Shown here: piece after piece, positions 1 to 6,944 of the stretch
Numbering within the stretch: position 1 is the first letter of the stretch
Layout of the letters: each line of letters opens with the position of its first letter
Source: Pseudomonadota bacterium
GTDB taxonomy: Bacteria > Pseudomonadota > Alphaproteobacteria > Rhizobiales > Methylopilaceae
Length of the DNA: 7,021 nt
Direction: 5' to 3'
Assembly: GCA_023389135.1 (NCBI GenBank)
Contig: JAEWEX010000509.1
Location: 1 to 7,021 of the forward strand
Program-made: the position numbers and the translations under genes
Notes under the pieces: model-generated
Database searches by the model: none
The model's input: the letters and a program-made list of their open reading frames with translations, nothing else
What the model was told of the DNA's origin: nothing

Positions 1-112
1 GCGTTGGCGACACGGGCGGCCGCCCGCGCCGTGCGGCGACGCGCCGCCGGCCATTGAACGCCGCTCGTGAAAAAATATCCCGGGGACAGAGAGGTTTAGC
101 GCTTCCATCCCT
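1..112. other. Left edge, no supportable gene
   Basis: Two short open readings touch the window edge and neither can be judged from this sequence. On the plus strand, frame 1 is open from base 1 to a TGA at 55-57 and would be an Ala/Arg-rich C-terminus ending RRRAAGH. On the minus strand an ATG at 54-52 opens a frame that leaves the window, but it has no clear ribosome binding site. Bases 58-112 contain an AT-rich spot (a run of A near 70-75) in otherwise GC-rich DNA, about 70 bases upstream of the predicted start of the regulator transcript. It could be an UP-like element, but this is speculative. Confidence 0.3.
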
Positions 113-140
113 TTGACAGAGACCTCCGCGCTGCTAGCCT
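113..140 (+). promoter_or_regulatory. Predicted sigma70-type promoter of the MarR-family gene
   Basis: A perfect TTGACA box at 113-118 is followed after 16 bases by TAGCCT (135-140), a loose -10 box. Transcription would begin near 147, leaving a leader of about 20 bases before the ATG at 167. The TTG of the -35 box also opens the longest reading frame, but a start codon lying inside the -35 box cannot be translated from this promoter, which supports the downstream start. The -35 match is strong and the -10 match is weak. Confidence 0.5.
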
Positions 141-153
141 CGATGGCCTGGAC

Positions 154-162
154 GGGAGGGGG
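154..162 (+). promoter_or_regulatory. Strong ribosome binding site that fixes the regulator start
   Basis: A purine block, GGGAGGGGG, ends 4 bases before the ATG at 167. No comparable block precedes the upstream in-frame candidates (TTG 113, ATG 143). This decides the start of the MarR-family gene at 167. Confidence 0.65.
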
Positions 163-166
163 TCCC

Positions 167-613
167 ATGCGCCGCACGCCTGCTGAAGCGCTCAGCGACG
201 TGATCCGCCACATGCGCCCGCTGAACCGGCGCCTGACGCGACTGGCGCAGGCGCAACTCCAGGGAACGGGCCTCAGGCTCGCCACCCGCGCGGTGCTGGA
301 GCATCTGGGCGAGGCGGGTGCAAGAACGGTGCCCCAGATCGCGCGGGCCGCAGGCCTGCCCCGCCAGCCGGTCCAGCGCGCGGTCGACGACCTGATCGCC
401 CGCGGGCTCGCCGAGCGCGCCGTCAACGACGCCCATCGCCGCTCGTGCTTCATCGTGCTGACCGAGGCCGGCCGCGCGCTGTTCGGCACGCTGGAGGCCC
501 GCGAGCACGACCTCATGGCCCGGATGGCGTGCAGCCTGGATCCTCTGGAGATCGAGACTGCCAGGCGCATCATGGCCCGCCTGGCGCGCGACTTGCGGGC
601 CGCGCGGGGATAG
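167..613 (+). CDS. MarR-family winged helix-turn-helix transcriptional regulator
   Basis: Predicted cytoplasmic DNA-binding repressor or activator of 148 residues, a usual length for MarR proteins. Residues 1-50 form a helical dimerisation segment. A helix-turn-helix lies at about 55-83 (TVPQIARAAGLPRQPVQRAVDDL spans roughly 54-76). The wing at 84-99 carries the family's D-x-x-R-R pattern (D88, R91, R92) followed by an LTEAG turn at 98-102, and residues 104-145 are a C-terminal dimerisation helix. The start at 167 is chosen for its ribosome binding site and the promoter at 113-140; the frame extends upstream to 113, but without support. Target genes and ligand are not visible. MarR proteins often bind their own promoter, and the downstream methyltransferase could be a target, but it seems to have its own promoter. 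Family assignment is confident; function is not. Confidence 0.85.
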   Translation: MRRTPAEALSDVIRHMRPLNRRLTRLAQAQLQGTGLRLATRAVLEHLGEAGARTVPQIARAAGLPRQPVQRAVDDLIARGLAERAVNDAHRRSCFIVLTEAGRALFGTLEAREHDLMARMACSLDPLEIETARRIMARLARDLRAARG

Positions 614-640
614 CCGCCGGGCACGGGCTCGCCCCATTCA

Positions 641-671
641 GGCCGGCGGATGCTTTTCCGCCAATCCGGCC
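641..671 (+). repeat. Inverted repeat after the regulator gene, possible weak terminator
   Basis: GGCGGA (645-650) and TCCGCC (657-662) form a perfect 6-bp stem around a 6-base loop. GGCC at 641-644 can also pair with GGCC at 668-671 across a 5-base bulge. It lies 28 bases after the regulator stop, as a terminator might, but no T tract follows the stem. It could also act on the methyltransferase leader. Confidence 0.3.
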
Positions 672-676
672 GGGGG

Positions 677-705
677 TTGCCTCCTCGTGTGGCCGCGCCC
701 TACCT
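677..705 (+). promoter_or_regulatory. Possible promoter of the methyltransferase gene
   Basis: TTGCCT (677-682) is followed after 17 bases by CTACCT (700-705), resembling the TTGNNN-N17-CTANNN pattern of alphaproteobacterial housekeeping promoters. The predicted transcript would start near 712 and have a leader of under 20 bases before the ATG at 729. Both boxes are imperfect and the DNA is GC-rich, so a chance match is possible. Confidence 0.3.
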
Positions 706-728
706 AGGACAGGCAGTCGAGGGGGCGC

Positions 729-1487
729 ATGTCGCTGGACGTCACAGATCTTCGCGACTTCTACAGCCGACCACTGGGAGACGTGGTCCGCCGTCTGCTT
801 CGCGCGCGGATGGCGCTCCACTGGCCCTCGACGCAGGGGCTAAGAGTGCTCGGCATCGGGTACCCTACGCCCTATCTCGGCCAGTTCCGCCCCGATGCGG
901 AGCGGCTGCTGGCGTTCATGCCCGCCGAGCAGGGCGTCGCCAACTGGCCCCGCACCGCGCCCGGCGCCACCGCGCTCGTGGAGATGGACATGTGGCCGCT
1001 GGTGGACGCCGCAGTGGATCGCGTTCTCGCCGTCCATGCGCTGGAGGTTGCTGCATCCGCCGACGAGTTGCTGCGCGAGGCATGGCGCGTGCTGGCGCCA
1101 GGCGGGCGGCTGATGCTGGTGGTGCCGAGCCGACGCGGGATATGGGCCCGCCTCGACACCACGCCGTTCGGGCATGGCCGGCCTTACAGCCCGGGCCAGC
1201 TCGCCAAGGTGCTGCGCGCAAACGCCTTCGCGCCGGGAGGCTGGTCGGAGAGCCTGTTCTTCCCGCCGCTGGAACGCAGCTTTCCCCTGAGATGGGCCGC
1301 CGGCATCGACCGCATGGGCGTCCGGCTGCGCGCGCCGTTCGCAGGGGTCCACATCGTGGATGCCGTCAAGGAGGCCGCACGGCCCGCACCCGTGCGCAAG
1401 GTGCGCTCCGTCAAGCTGAGACCTTCGACGGTGCCGGGCGGGGTGCTGGCGCCGGGGGCGTCGGGCCGCGCCTCAGCGGCGCCGTGA
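729..1487 (+). CDS. Class I SAM-dependent methyltransferase (Methyltransf_11-like)
   Basis: Predicted cytoplasmic S-adenosylmethionine-dependent methyltransferase of 252 residues; the substrate is unknown. The SAM-binding motif I appears at residues 40-50 (VLGIGYPTPYL), with G42 and G44 in the glycine loop but without the usual acidic residue before it. An acidic strand end, E85-M-D87, fits motif II. Residues 97-106 (DRVLAVHALE) fit the motif between strands 4 and 5, and REAWRVLAPGGRLMLVVPS (116-134) is the typical post-motif with the PGG turn. The tail after about 215 is basic, then Gly/Ala-rich, and probably disordered. The ATG at 729 has a G-rich ribosome binding site (718-725) only 3 bases away, which is tight. 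Its last 15 bases overlap the end of the convergent metW, so the two messages are complementary at their 3' ends. The neighbouring metXW genes also concern methionine, but a functional link is only inference. Confidence 0.85.
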   Translation: MSLDVTDLRDFYSRPLGDVVRRLLRARMALHWPSTQGLRVLGIGYPTPYLGQFRPDAERLLAFMPAEQGVANWPRTAPGATALVEMDMWPLVDAAVDRVLAVHALEVAASADELLREAWRVLAPGGRLMLVVPSRRGIWARLDTTPFGHGRPYSPGQLAKVLRANAFAPGGWSESLFFPPLERSFPLRWAAGIDRMGVRLRAPFAGVHIVDAVKEAARPAPVRKVRSVKLRPSTVPGGVLAPGASGRASAAP

Positions 1488-2134
1488 CAGCACGAACACG
1501 GCCTGTTCGCCGAACAGGTTCCAGAACCACCATGGCGCGTTGACGCGGATCGGTCGGCCATAGGCATCGAGCGCCACCGCGCGCTCCATCACGGCGCCGA
1601 CCTCTCCCGCGAGATCCACGAAATCGCGGATCGTGCACAGGTGGATGTTGGGGGTTTCATGCCAACTGGTGGGCAGGGTCGGCGTCACCGGCATCCGGCC
1701 CTTCAGCATGAAGCGCCAGCGCAAGTTCCAGTAGCCGAAATTGGGGAACGAGACGATGGCGCGCTGGCCGATGCGCAGCATGTTCTCCAGCACCGCCTTC
1801 GGCCTCCGGGTCGCCTGCAGCGTCTGCGACAGGATCACGTAATCGAAGGCGTCGTCCGGATAGTCATCGAGGTCGGTGTCGGCGTCGCCCTGGATGACGG
1901 CGAGACCCTGAGCCACGCAGGCATTGACGCCCGCCTGCGACAGTTCGATGCCTCGCCCGTCCACGTCGCGGCTGGTGTCCAGAAGCTTCAGCAGGTCGCC
2001 GTCGCCGCAGCCGACATCCAGCACCCGGCTGCCCGGCGCCACCATATCGGCGATCAGCTTGAGATCGACCCGCGAGGTGACCGCCAGGGGCTCGGTGTCG
2101 GGGATGGTCGGGGCAGATGTTCTCAGATCGACGG

Positions 2135-2138
<4 letters not shown>
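1473..2138 (-). CDS. metW: Methionine biosynthesis protein MetW
   Basis: MetW is a methyltransferase-fold protein regularly encoded next to metX in proteobacteria and thought to support or control homoserine acylation; no methyl acceptor is established to my knowledge. The product is 221 residues, slightly longer than the roughly 200 usual, with about 20 extra N-terminal residues. The SAM motif [13 protein letters not shown] is at 38-50, followed by an acidic strand end GRGIELS near 65-71. The family's signature stretches are also present: YVILSQTLQ, an aromatic run [14 protein letters not shown], and the tail [15 protein letters not shown]. The ATG (2138-2136) overlaps the metX TGA (2137-2135) as ATGA, with GGAG 11 bases upstream inside metX, so translation is coupled and the two products are probably made in fixed ratio. 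Its 3' end overlaps the convergent methyltransferase gene. Identity is confident. Confidence 0.93.
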
Positions 2139-3322
<1,184 letters not shown>

Positions 3323-3346
3323 CCGTATCGCCGTTCGCCATGCATG

Positions 3347-3370
3347 CCACGCCCGGGGATGCGGGCGCGG
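3347..3370 (-). repeat. 9-bp hairpin in the metX leader
   Basis: On the minus strand, CCGCGCCCG (3370-3362) and CGGGCGTGG (3355-3347) pair over nine positions with one G-U wobble around a six-base loop. The hairpin sits almost exactly at the predicted 5' end of the metX transcript and ends 24 bases before the GTG start. It could stabilise the 5' end or influence translation. On the plus strand the wobble becomes an A-C mismatch, so the structure fits minus-strand RNA better. In DNA this GC-rich, chance stems are common. Confidence 0.4.
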
Positions 3371-3376
3371 GGCGGC

Positions 3377-3406
3377 TAGCTACGGATTGCGGGCCGAGCC
3401 TGTCAA
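3377..3406 (-). promoter_or_regulatory. Predicted promoter of metXW
   Basis: Read on the minus strand, TTGACA (3406-3401) is followed after 18 bases by TAGCTA (3382-3377); with 17 bases the second box would be GTAGCT. Transcription should start near 3370, giving a leader of about 48 bases before the GTG of metX. The -35 box is perfect, and the position directly upstream of the first gene supports the call. Confidence 0.6.
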
Positions 3407-3421
3407 CGGGGTCGTGGGAAT

Positions 3422-3443
3422 GTGCCGGAGGGGAAGGCGGCAC
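3422..3443. promoter_or_regulatory. Inverted repeat between the divergent promoters, candidate operator
   Basis: GTGCCG (3422-3427) and CGGCAC (3438-3443) form a perfect 6-bp inverted repeat with a 10-base spacer. It lies between the two -35 boxes, 15 bases upstream of the metXW box and 6 bases upstream of the chorismate mutase box. This is a natural place for a dimeric regulator serving both operons. Symmetry and position are visible; the binding protein is unknown, and the repeat does not match an operator I recognise. Confidence 0.35.
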
Positions 3444-3449
3444 GCGTCT

Positions 3450-3477
3450 TTGACTCCACCGCCCGCGCGCGTATGAA
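3450..3477 (+). promoter_or_regulatory. Predicted promoter of the aromatic amino acid operon
   Basis: TTGACT (3450-3455) is followed after 16 bases by TATGAA (3472-3477), matching TTGACA and TATAAT at 5 and 4 of 6 positions respectively. Transcription would begin near 3484, about 30 bases before the ATG at 3515. This places the alternative in-frame starts at 3422 (GTG) and 3473 (ATG) upstream of the transcript, so they are unlikely to be used. Confidence 0.55.
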
Positions 3478-3514
3478 GGACCGCCCTCCAGCGACGAGCC
3501 AGCCGCAGACCGCC

Positions 3515-4339
3515 ATGACCGAAGATCGCCCCGAAACGCTCGACGACCTGCGCCGCGAGATCGACCGGCTGGATGCCGCGATGCACCGCGCGCTGATGGA
3601 CCGCGGCGCCATTATCGACCGCCTGATCGCGGTCAAGCAGTCCGCAGAGGCAGGCTCCGCATTCCGCCCCAAGCGCGAGGCGGACATGATGCGCGACCTG
3701 CTGATGCGCCACGAGGGCCACCTGCCGCTCGACACCGTGGAGAGCATCTGGCGGGTCATCATCTCGACCTTCACCTTCGTCCAGGCGCCCTACCGGGTCC
3801 ATGGCGCGGTATCGGCCGGCGCGGCGCAGATGCGCGACGTGGCGCGGTTCCACTTCGGCTTCACCGTTCCCTACATGGAGGTCGCCTCCGGCGCCGAGGC
3901 AGTGGCCGCAGTGGCGGCCGACGGCCGCGATCTCGGGCTGATACCCGCGAGCGAGGCGGGCGCATGGTGGCGCGGCATGGGCGGCGACGGCCGCCCGCAG
4001 GTGATCGCACGGCTGCCCTTCGTGGAGCGCCCGGGACACCCCGCGGCGCTCCAGACCTATGTGGTGGGGGCGCCGCCCGCCGCCGGAGCGGTCGCCGACG
4101 ACGTGCGCCTGCTGGCCTTCCGCGGCGAGCGCTGGAACCCGGAGGCCGGCAAGGCTGCCCGCGCCGCCGGCGCACGGGTCGTCGGCCGCGAAGGGACCGA
4201 GGTGCTGGCGGCGCTGCCTCGCGGCGTCGGCGAGGCGGAACTCGCCGCGGCGATCTCGCCCACTGGCGCCGCCCTTGCGGATGCGGCATGGATCGGCGCC
4301 CACGCCGCCCACGTGCTGCCCGGCTCCACGACCGCCTGA
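3515..4339 (+). CDS. Chorismate mutase (AroQ type) with long C-terminal extension
   Basis: Converts chorismate to prephenate, the branch point to tyrosine and phenylalanine. Residues 5-93 are an AroQ-type helical mutase domain. Compared with the E. coli P-protein mutase, the active-site positions are R13 (R11), R30 (R28), K41 (K39), R54 (R51), E55 (E52) and Q90 (Q88); R51 replaces D48. The remaining 180 or so residues are not needed for this fold, since free AroQ mutases are near 90-100 residues. A stretch at 122-152 with D139-LGLIPASEAG resembles the ligand-site segment of prephenate dehydratase, but the dehydratase TRF catalytic motif is not seen. The extension is therefore probably a degenerate or regulatory domain. 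The start at 3515 is chosen from the promoter at 3450-3477; upstream in-frame starts exist, and no strong ribosome binding site precedes any of them. First gene of the operon, 21 bases before hisC. Confidence 0.88.
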   Translation: MTEDRPETLDDLRREIDRLDAAMHRALMDRGAIIDRLIAVKQSAEAGSAFRPKREADMMRDLLMRHEGHLPLDTVESIWRVIISTFTFVQAPYRVHGAVSAGAAQMRDVARFHFGFTVPYMEVASGAEAVAAVAADGRDLGLIPASEAGAWWRGMGGDGRPQVIARLPFVERPGHPAALQTYVVGAPPAAGAVADDVRLLAFRGERWNPEAGKAARAAGARVVGREGTEVLAALPRGVGEAELAAAISPTGAALADAAWIGAHAAHVLPGSTTA

Positions 4340-4360
4340 GCATTTCCTGGAAATCAGACG

Positions 4361-5476
4361 ATGCCCGAGATCGCCCCCCGCCCCGTGCCGCGCCCCGGCG
4401 TGATGTCCATCGAGTCCTACGTGCCCGGCAAGAGCGCCGTCCCGGTGGGCGTGAAGCTCCACAAGCTGTCATCCAACGAGACGCCGCTGGGTCCGAGCCC
4501 CAGGGCCATCGAGGCCTATCGCTCGGTGGCCGACGGGCTGGAATTCTATCCCGACGGCTCGGCGACCAGGCTCCGAGAGGCCGTGGGCCGGGTCTTCGGG
4601 CTCGATCCGGCACGCATCGTCTGCGGCGCGGGCTCGGACGAGCTACTCAACCTCCTCGCCCACGCCTATGTCGGCCCCGGCGACGAGACCGTGATGTCGC
4701 GCCACGGCTTCCTGGTCTACCCGATCGCCACCAAGGCGGCCGGCGGCAAGGCAGTCATGGCCCCCGAGCGCGAACTGACCGCCGATGTCGACGCGATCCT
4801 GTCCGCCGTTACGGCGCGCACCCGCATCGTGTTCCTGGCCAACCCCAACAATCCGACCGGCACCTATCTCCCGTTCGAGGAGGTGAAGCGCCTGCATGCC
4901 GGCCTGAGGCCCGACATCCTGCTCGTGCTCGACGCGGCCTATGCCGAGTATGTCCGGCGCAATGACTATGCGGCCGGCATCGAGCTCGTCGCGACGTCCG
5001 AGAACGTCGTGATGACGCGGACCTTCTCCAAGATCCACGGGCTTGCGAGCCTGCGCATCGGCTGGCTGTACGGACCCGCCCATGTGGTCGATGCCCTGAA
5101 CCGCATTCGCGGGCCGTTCAACCTGTCCGGACCGTCCATCGCTGCGGGCGCGGCTGCGCTGTACGACCACGCCCACATGGAGGCGGCGGCCGCCCACAAC
5201 GAGCGCTGGCTCGCCTGGCTGACGGCTGAGCTCGAGGCGCTGGGGCTGACCGTCACGCCCAGCGTCGGCAACTTCGTGCTCGTGCACTTCCCGTCCGATG
5301 CCGGCCGCGGTGCGGCGGATGCCGATGCGTTCCTCACCGCCCGCGGGCTGGTGCTGCGCCGCATGGACGCCTATGGCCTGCCGGGGGCGCTGCGCCTCAC
5401 TGTGGGTTCGGAGGAGGCCAACCGCGCGGTCATCGCTGCGCTCGGCGAGTTCCTCAAGGCCGCCGGTCATGTCTGA
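4361..5476 (+). CDS. hisC: Histidinol-phosphate / aromatic aminotransferase, HisC type
   Basis: PLP-dependent class I/II aminotransferase of 371 residues, a full-length HisC. The N-terminal [13 protein letters not shown] segment (35-47) is the family's substrate-site signature. Further on are NPNNPTG (161-167), D191 and Y194 in DAAYAEY contacting PLP, K224 in [15 protein letters not shown] as Schiff-base lysine, R232 as phosphate contact, and R345 (LRLTVG) as carboxylate-binding arginine. The family reaction is histidinol phosphate plus 2-oxoglutarate to imidazole-acetol phosphate plus glutamate (reversible). HisC proteins in several bacteria also transaminate aromatic keto acids. Its place between chorismate mutase and prephenate dehydrogenase suggests it makes arogenate, tyrosine or phenylalanine here. 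The ATG at 4361 follows GGAAA (4349-4353) at a normal distance. It overlaps the next gene by 8 bases. Confidence 0.93.
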   Translation: MPEIAPRPVPRPGVMSIESYVPGKSAVPVGVKLHKLSSNETPLGPSPRAIEAYRSVADGLEFYPDGSATRLREAVGRVFGLDPARIVCGAGSDELLNLLAHAYVGPGDETVMSRHGFLVYPIATKAAGGKAVMAPERELTADVDAILSAVTARTRIVFLANPNNPTGTYLPFEEVKRLHAGLRPDILLVLDAAYAEYVRRNDYAAGIELVATSENVVMTRTFSKIHGLASLRIGWLYGPAHVVDALNRIRGPFNLSGPSIAAGAAALYDHAHMEAAAAHNERWLAWLTAELEALGLTVTPSVGNFVLVHFPSDAGRGAADADAFLTARGLVLRRMDAYGLPGALRLTVGSEEANRAVIAALGEFLKAAGHV

Positions 5477-6404
5477 GCCGCTGGTCGACCGTCTGGCGCT
5501 GATCGGGATCGGGCTGATCGGCGGCTCCATCGCCCGCGCAGCTCGGGCCAACGGGCTCGCCCGGGAGATCGTGGTGCAGACCCGCCGGCCGGAGACGCTG
5601 GCGCGCGCGCACGAACTCGGCCTCGGCGACCGCTACACCCTCGACATCCCCGAGGCGGTGACCGATGCGGACATCGTGATCGCTTCCGTTCCCGTGGGCG
5701 CCTCCGGCGCGGTGGCCGAGGCCATGGCGCCGGCGCTGAAGCCCGGCGCCATCGTGTCCGACGTGGGTTCCGTGAAGGCGTCGGTGGTGCGCCAGATGCA
5801 GCCGCACCTTCCAGCCGGCATCCATTTCGTGCCGGCCCATCCCGTGGCGGGCACCGAGCAGTCGGGGCCCGATGCGGGCTTTGCCGAACTGTTCGAGAAC
5901 CGCTGGTCGATCCTCACCCCTCCGGACGGCACCGATCCGGTCGCGGTCGAACGCCTGGCCGCGTTCTGGCGCGGCATGGGCGCCAATGTCGAGGTCATGA
6001 CGCCGGAGCACCACGACCTCGTGCTGGCCATCACCAGCCACGTGCCGCACCTGATCGCCTACAACATCGTCGGCACCGCCGCCGACCTCGAAGGCATCAC
6101 CCGCTCGGAGGTCATCAAGTTCTCCGCCGGCGGCTTCCGCGACTTCACCCGCATCGCCGCCTCCGATCCCACCATGTGGCGTGACGTGTTTCTCCATAAC
6201 AAGGACGCGGTGCTGGAGATGCTCGGCCGCTTCTCCGAGGACCTGACGGCGCTTCAGCGCATGATCCGCTGGGGCGACGGCGAGGGGCTCCACGACTTGT
6301 TCAGCCGCACCCGCGCGATCCGGCGCGGCATCGTCGAGCAGGGCCAGGACGCGCCCGGCCCCGACTTCGGCCGCCCTCATGGCGCGCCACCCCGGACCCC
6401 CTGA
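5469..6404 (+). CDS. tyrA: Prephenate/arogenate dehydrogenase (TyrA/TyrC family)
   Basis: Oxidative decarboxylation of prephenate to 4-hydroxyphenylpyruvate, or of arogenate to tyrosine, with NAD(P)+. The protein is 311 residues, monofunctional, with no mutase or ACT domain. Residues 9-23 are the nucleotide-binding loop [15 protein letters not shown] (G13, G15, G18). SDVGSVK (97-103) holds the conserved serine S101, [11 protein letters not shown] (124-134) holds a catalytic-region histidine H124, and [10 protein letters not shown] (189-198) and [10 protein letters not shown] (221-230) are helical-domain substrate-site signatures. The last 20 or so residues are Pro/Gly-rich and probably disordered. 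The ATG at 5469 overlaps the hisC stop (5474-5476), indicating coupled translation. Prephenate versus arogenate preference cannot be read with certainty. The symbol tyrC is used for equivalent cyclohexadienyl dehydrogenases. Confidence 0.93.
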   Translation: MSEPLVDRLALIGIGLIGGSIARAARANGLAREIVVQTRRPETLARAHELGLGDRYTLDIPEAVTDADIVIASVPVGASGAVAEAMAPALKPGAIVSDVGSVKASVVRQMQPHLPAGIHFVPAHPVAGTEQSGPDAGFAELFENRWSILTPPDGTDPVAVERLAAFWRGMGANVEVMTPEHHDLVLAITSHVPHLIAYNIVGTAADLEGITRSEVIKFSAGGFRDFTRIAASDPTMWRDVFLHNKDAVLEMLGRFSEDLTALQRMIRWGDGEGLHDLFSRTRAIRRGIVEQGQDAPGPDFGRPHGAPPRTP

Positions 6405-6432
6405 ACCGCCTCGCCCGCCCCTGCCCTGTCGC

Positions 6433-6458
6433 GGAACATCCGCCCGCTCCCCGGAGTT
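6433..6458 (+). promoter_or_regulatory. EcfG-type general stress response promoter
   Basis: GGAAC (6433-6437) is followed after 18 bases by GTT (6456-6458). This matches the alphaproteobacterial EcfG sigma factor consensus GGAAC-N17-19-GTT in both boxes and spacing. It lies 34 bases upstream of the PRC-barrel ATG and separates that gene from the aromatic operon. Short motifs can arise by chance, but position and target type (small stress-associated PRC-barrel protein) agree with the EcfG regulon. Confidence 0.65.
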
Positions 6459-6492
6459 TGGTTGGCAGATCCTGCAACAAGGAGAGGTCACA

Positions 6493-6861
6493 ATGGAACA
6501 CACCCACGAGACGAACTCGCTCATCGGCGCCGAGAAGGTGTCCGGCACGGAAGTGTACAACTCCGCGGGCGAGCACCTCGGCGAGGTCCATGACGTCATG
6601 ATCGACAAGGTTTCGGGCAAGGTCGCCTATGCCGTGATGTCGTTCGGCGGCTTCCTCGGCATCGGCCAGAAGTACCATCCCCTGCCGTGGTCGACGCTCG
6701 ACTACGACGTCCGCAAGGGCGGCTATGTCGTCAACATGACCAAGGACCAGCTCGAGAAGGCGCCGACCTACGACGCCGGCCGCGAGCCGGACTGGTCGGA
6801 CCGCGCCTACGAGAAGAACCTGCACGACTATTATCGCGCAACGCCGTACTGGGGCATCTGA
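6493..6861 (+). CDS. PRC-barrel domain protein
   Basis: Small protein of 122 residues, predicted cytoplasmic, with no signal peptide or membrane segment. A PRC-barrel domain spans about 8-85. It begins LIGAEKVSGTEVYNSAGEHLG, continues through the domain's typical EVHDVMIDKVSGKVAYAVMSFGG, and ends with HPLPWSTLDYD near 62-72. The C-terminal 35 residues are charged and aromatic (ending YRATPYWGI), with no fold I recognise. PRC-barrels occur in ribosome maturation factor RimM and in photosynthetic reaction centre subunit H. Free-standing alphaproteobacterial versions are often stress-induced and of unknown molecular role. The ATG at 6493 has an excellent AAGGAGAGG site (6479-6487) 5 bases upstream; the open frame extends to 6379 but overlaps tyrA. 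It is monocistronic, behind an EcfG-type promoter and before a terminator. Better SD and different promoter class than its neighbours suggest independent high expression under stress. Confidence 0.9.
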   Translation: MEHTHETNSLIGAEKVSGTEVYNSAGEHLGEVHDVMIDKVSGKVAYAVMSFGGFLGIGQKYHPLPWSTLDYDVRKGGYVVNMTKDQLEKAPTYDAGREPDWSDRAYEKNLHDYYRATPYWGI

Positions 6862-6881
6862 CCCCGACGAATTGCACGGGA

Positions 6882-6906
6882 GAGGCCGGGCCGCGAGCCC
6901 GGCCTC
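6882..6906 (+). repeat. Perfect 10-bp hairpin after the PRC-barrel gene
   Basis: GAGGCCGGGC (6882-6891) and GCCCGGCCTC (6897-6906) pair completely around a 5-base loop, CGCGA. It starts 20 bases after the stop codon. No T tract follows, so by itself it is a poor intrinsic terminator. It may protect the 3' end or act together with the hairpin at 6917-6944, with which it shares the GCCGGGCC sequence and could form alternative pairings. Confidence 0.6.
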
Positions 6907-6916
6907 AGACTGCTGA

Positions 6917-6944
6917 CAAAGGCCTGGCGAGAGCCGGGCCTTTG
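6917..6944. terminator. Probable bidirectional intrinsic terminator
   Basis: CAAAGGCCTGGC (6917-6928) and GCCGGGCCTTTG (6933-6944) form a 12-bp stem with one T-G wobble and a GAGA tetraloop. The A-rich left and T-rich right ends (AAAGG...CCTTT) give a U-containing tail reading rightward, continued by TGTGATT. They give a similar tail reading leftward, so it could end transcripts from either side. It would end the PRC-barrel message 56-83 bases after the stop codon. Confidence 0.75.

Noticed and set aside
67..99. Short frame GTG to TAG encoding a 10-residue peptide ahead of the regulator
   Set aside because: It lies upstream of the predicted transcript, has no ribosome binding site, and is too short to support.
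1448..1483. GGCGCC repeated at 1448-1453 and 1478-1483 as a terminator for the convergent genes
   Set aside because: The stem is only 6 bp with a 24-base loop and no T tract, and GGCGCC is common in this composition.
3323..3410. Possible SAM-II riboswitch ahead of metX
   Set aside because: The leader is short, and I could not find the conserved SAM-II pseudoknot elements such as a GCTAAA-like segment; TAGCTA here fits a -10 box instead. A covariance-model search would settle it.
5454..6620. A 388-codon minus-strand frame opposite tyrA
   Set aside because: It is antisense to a clear dehydrogenase gene and has a His/Gly/Arg-rich composition with no recognisable motif.
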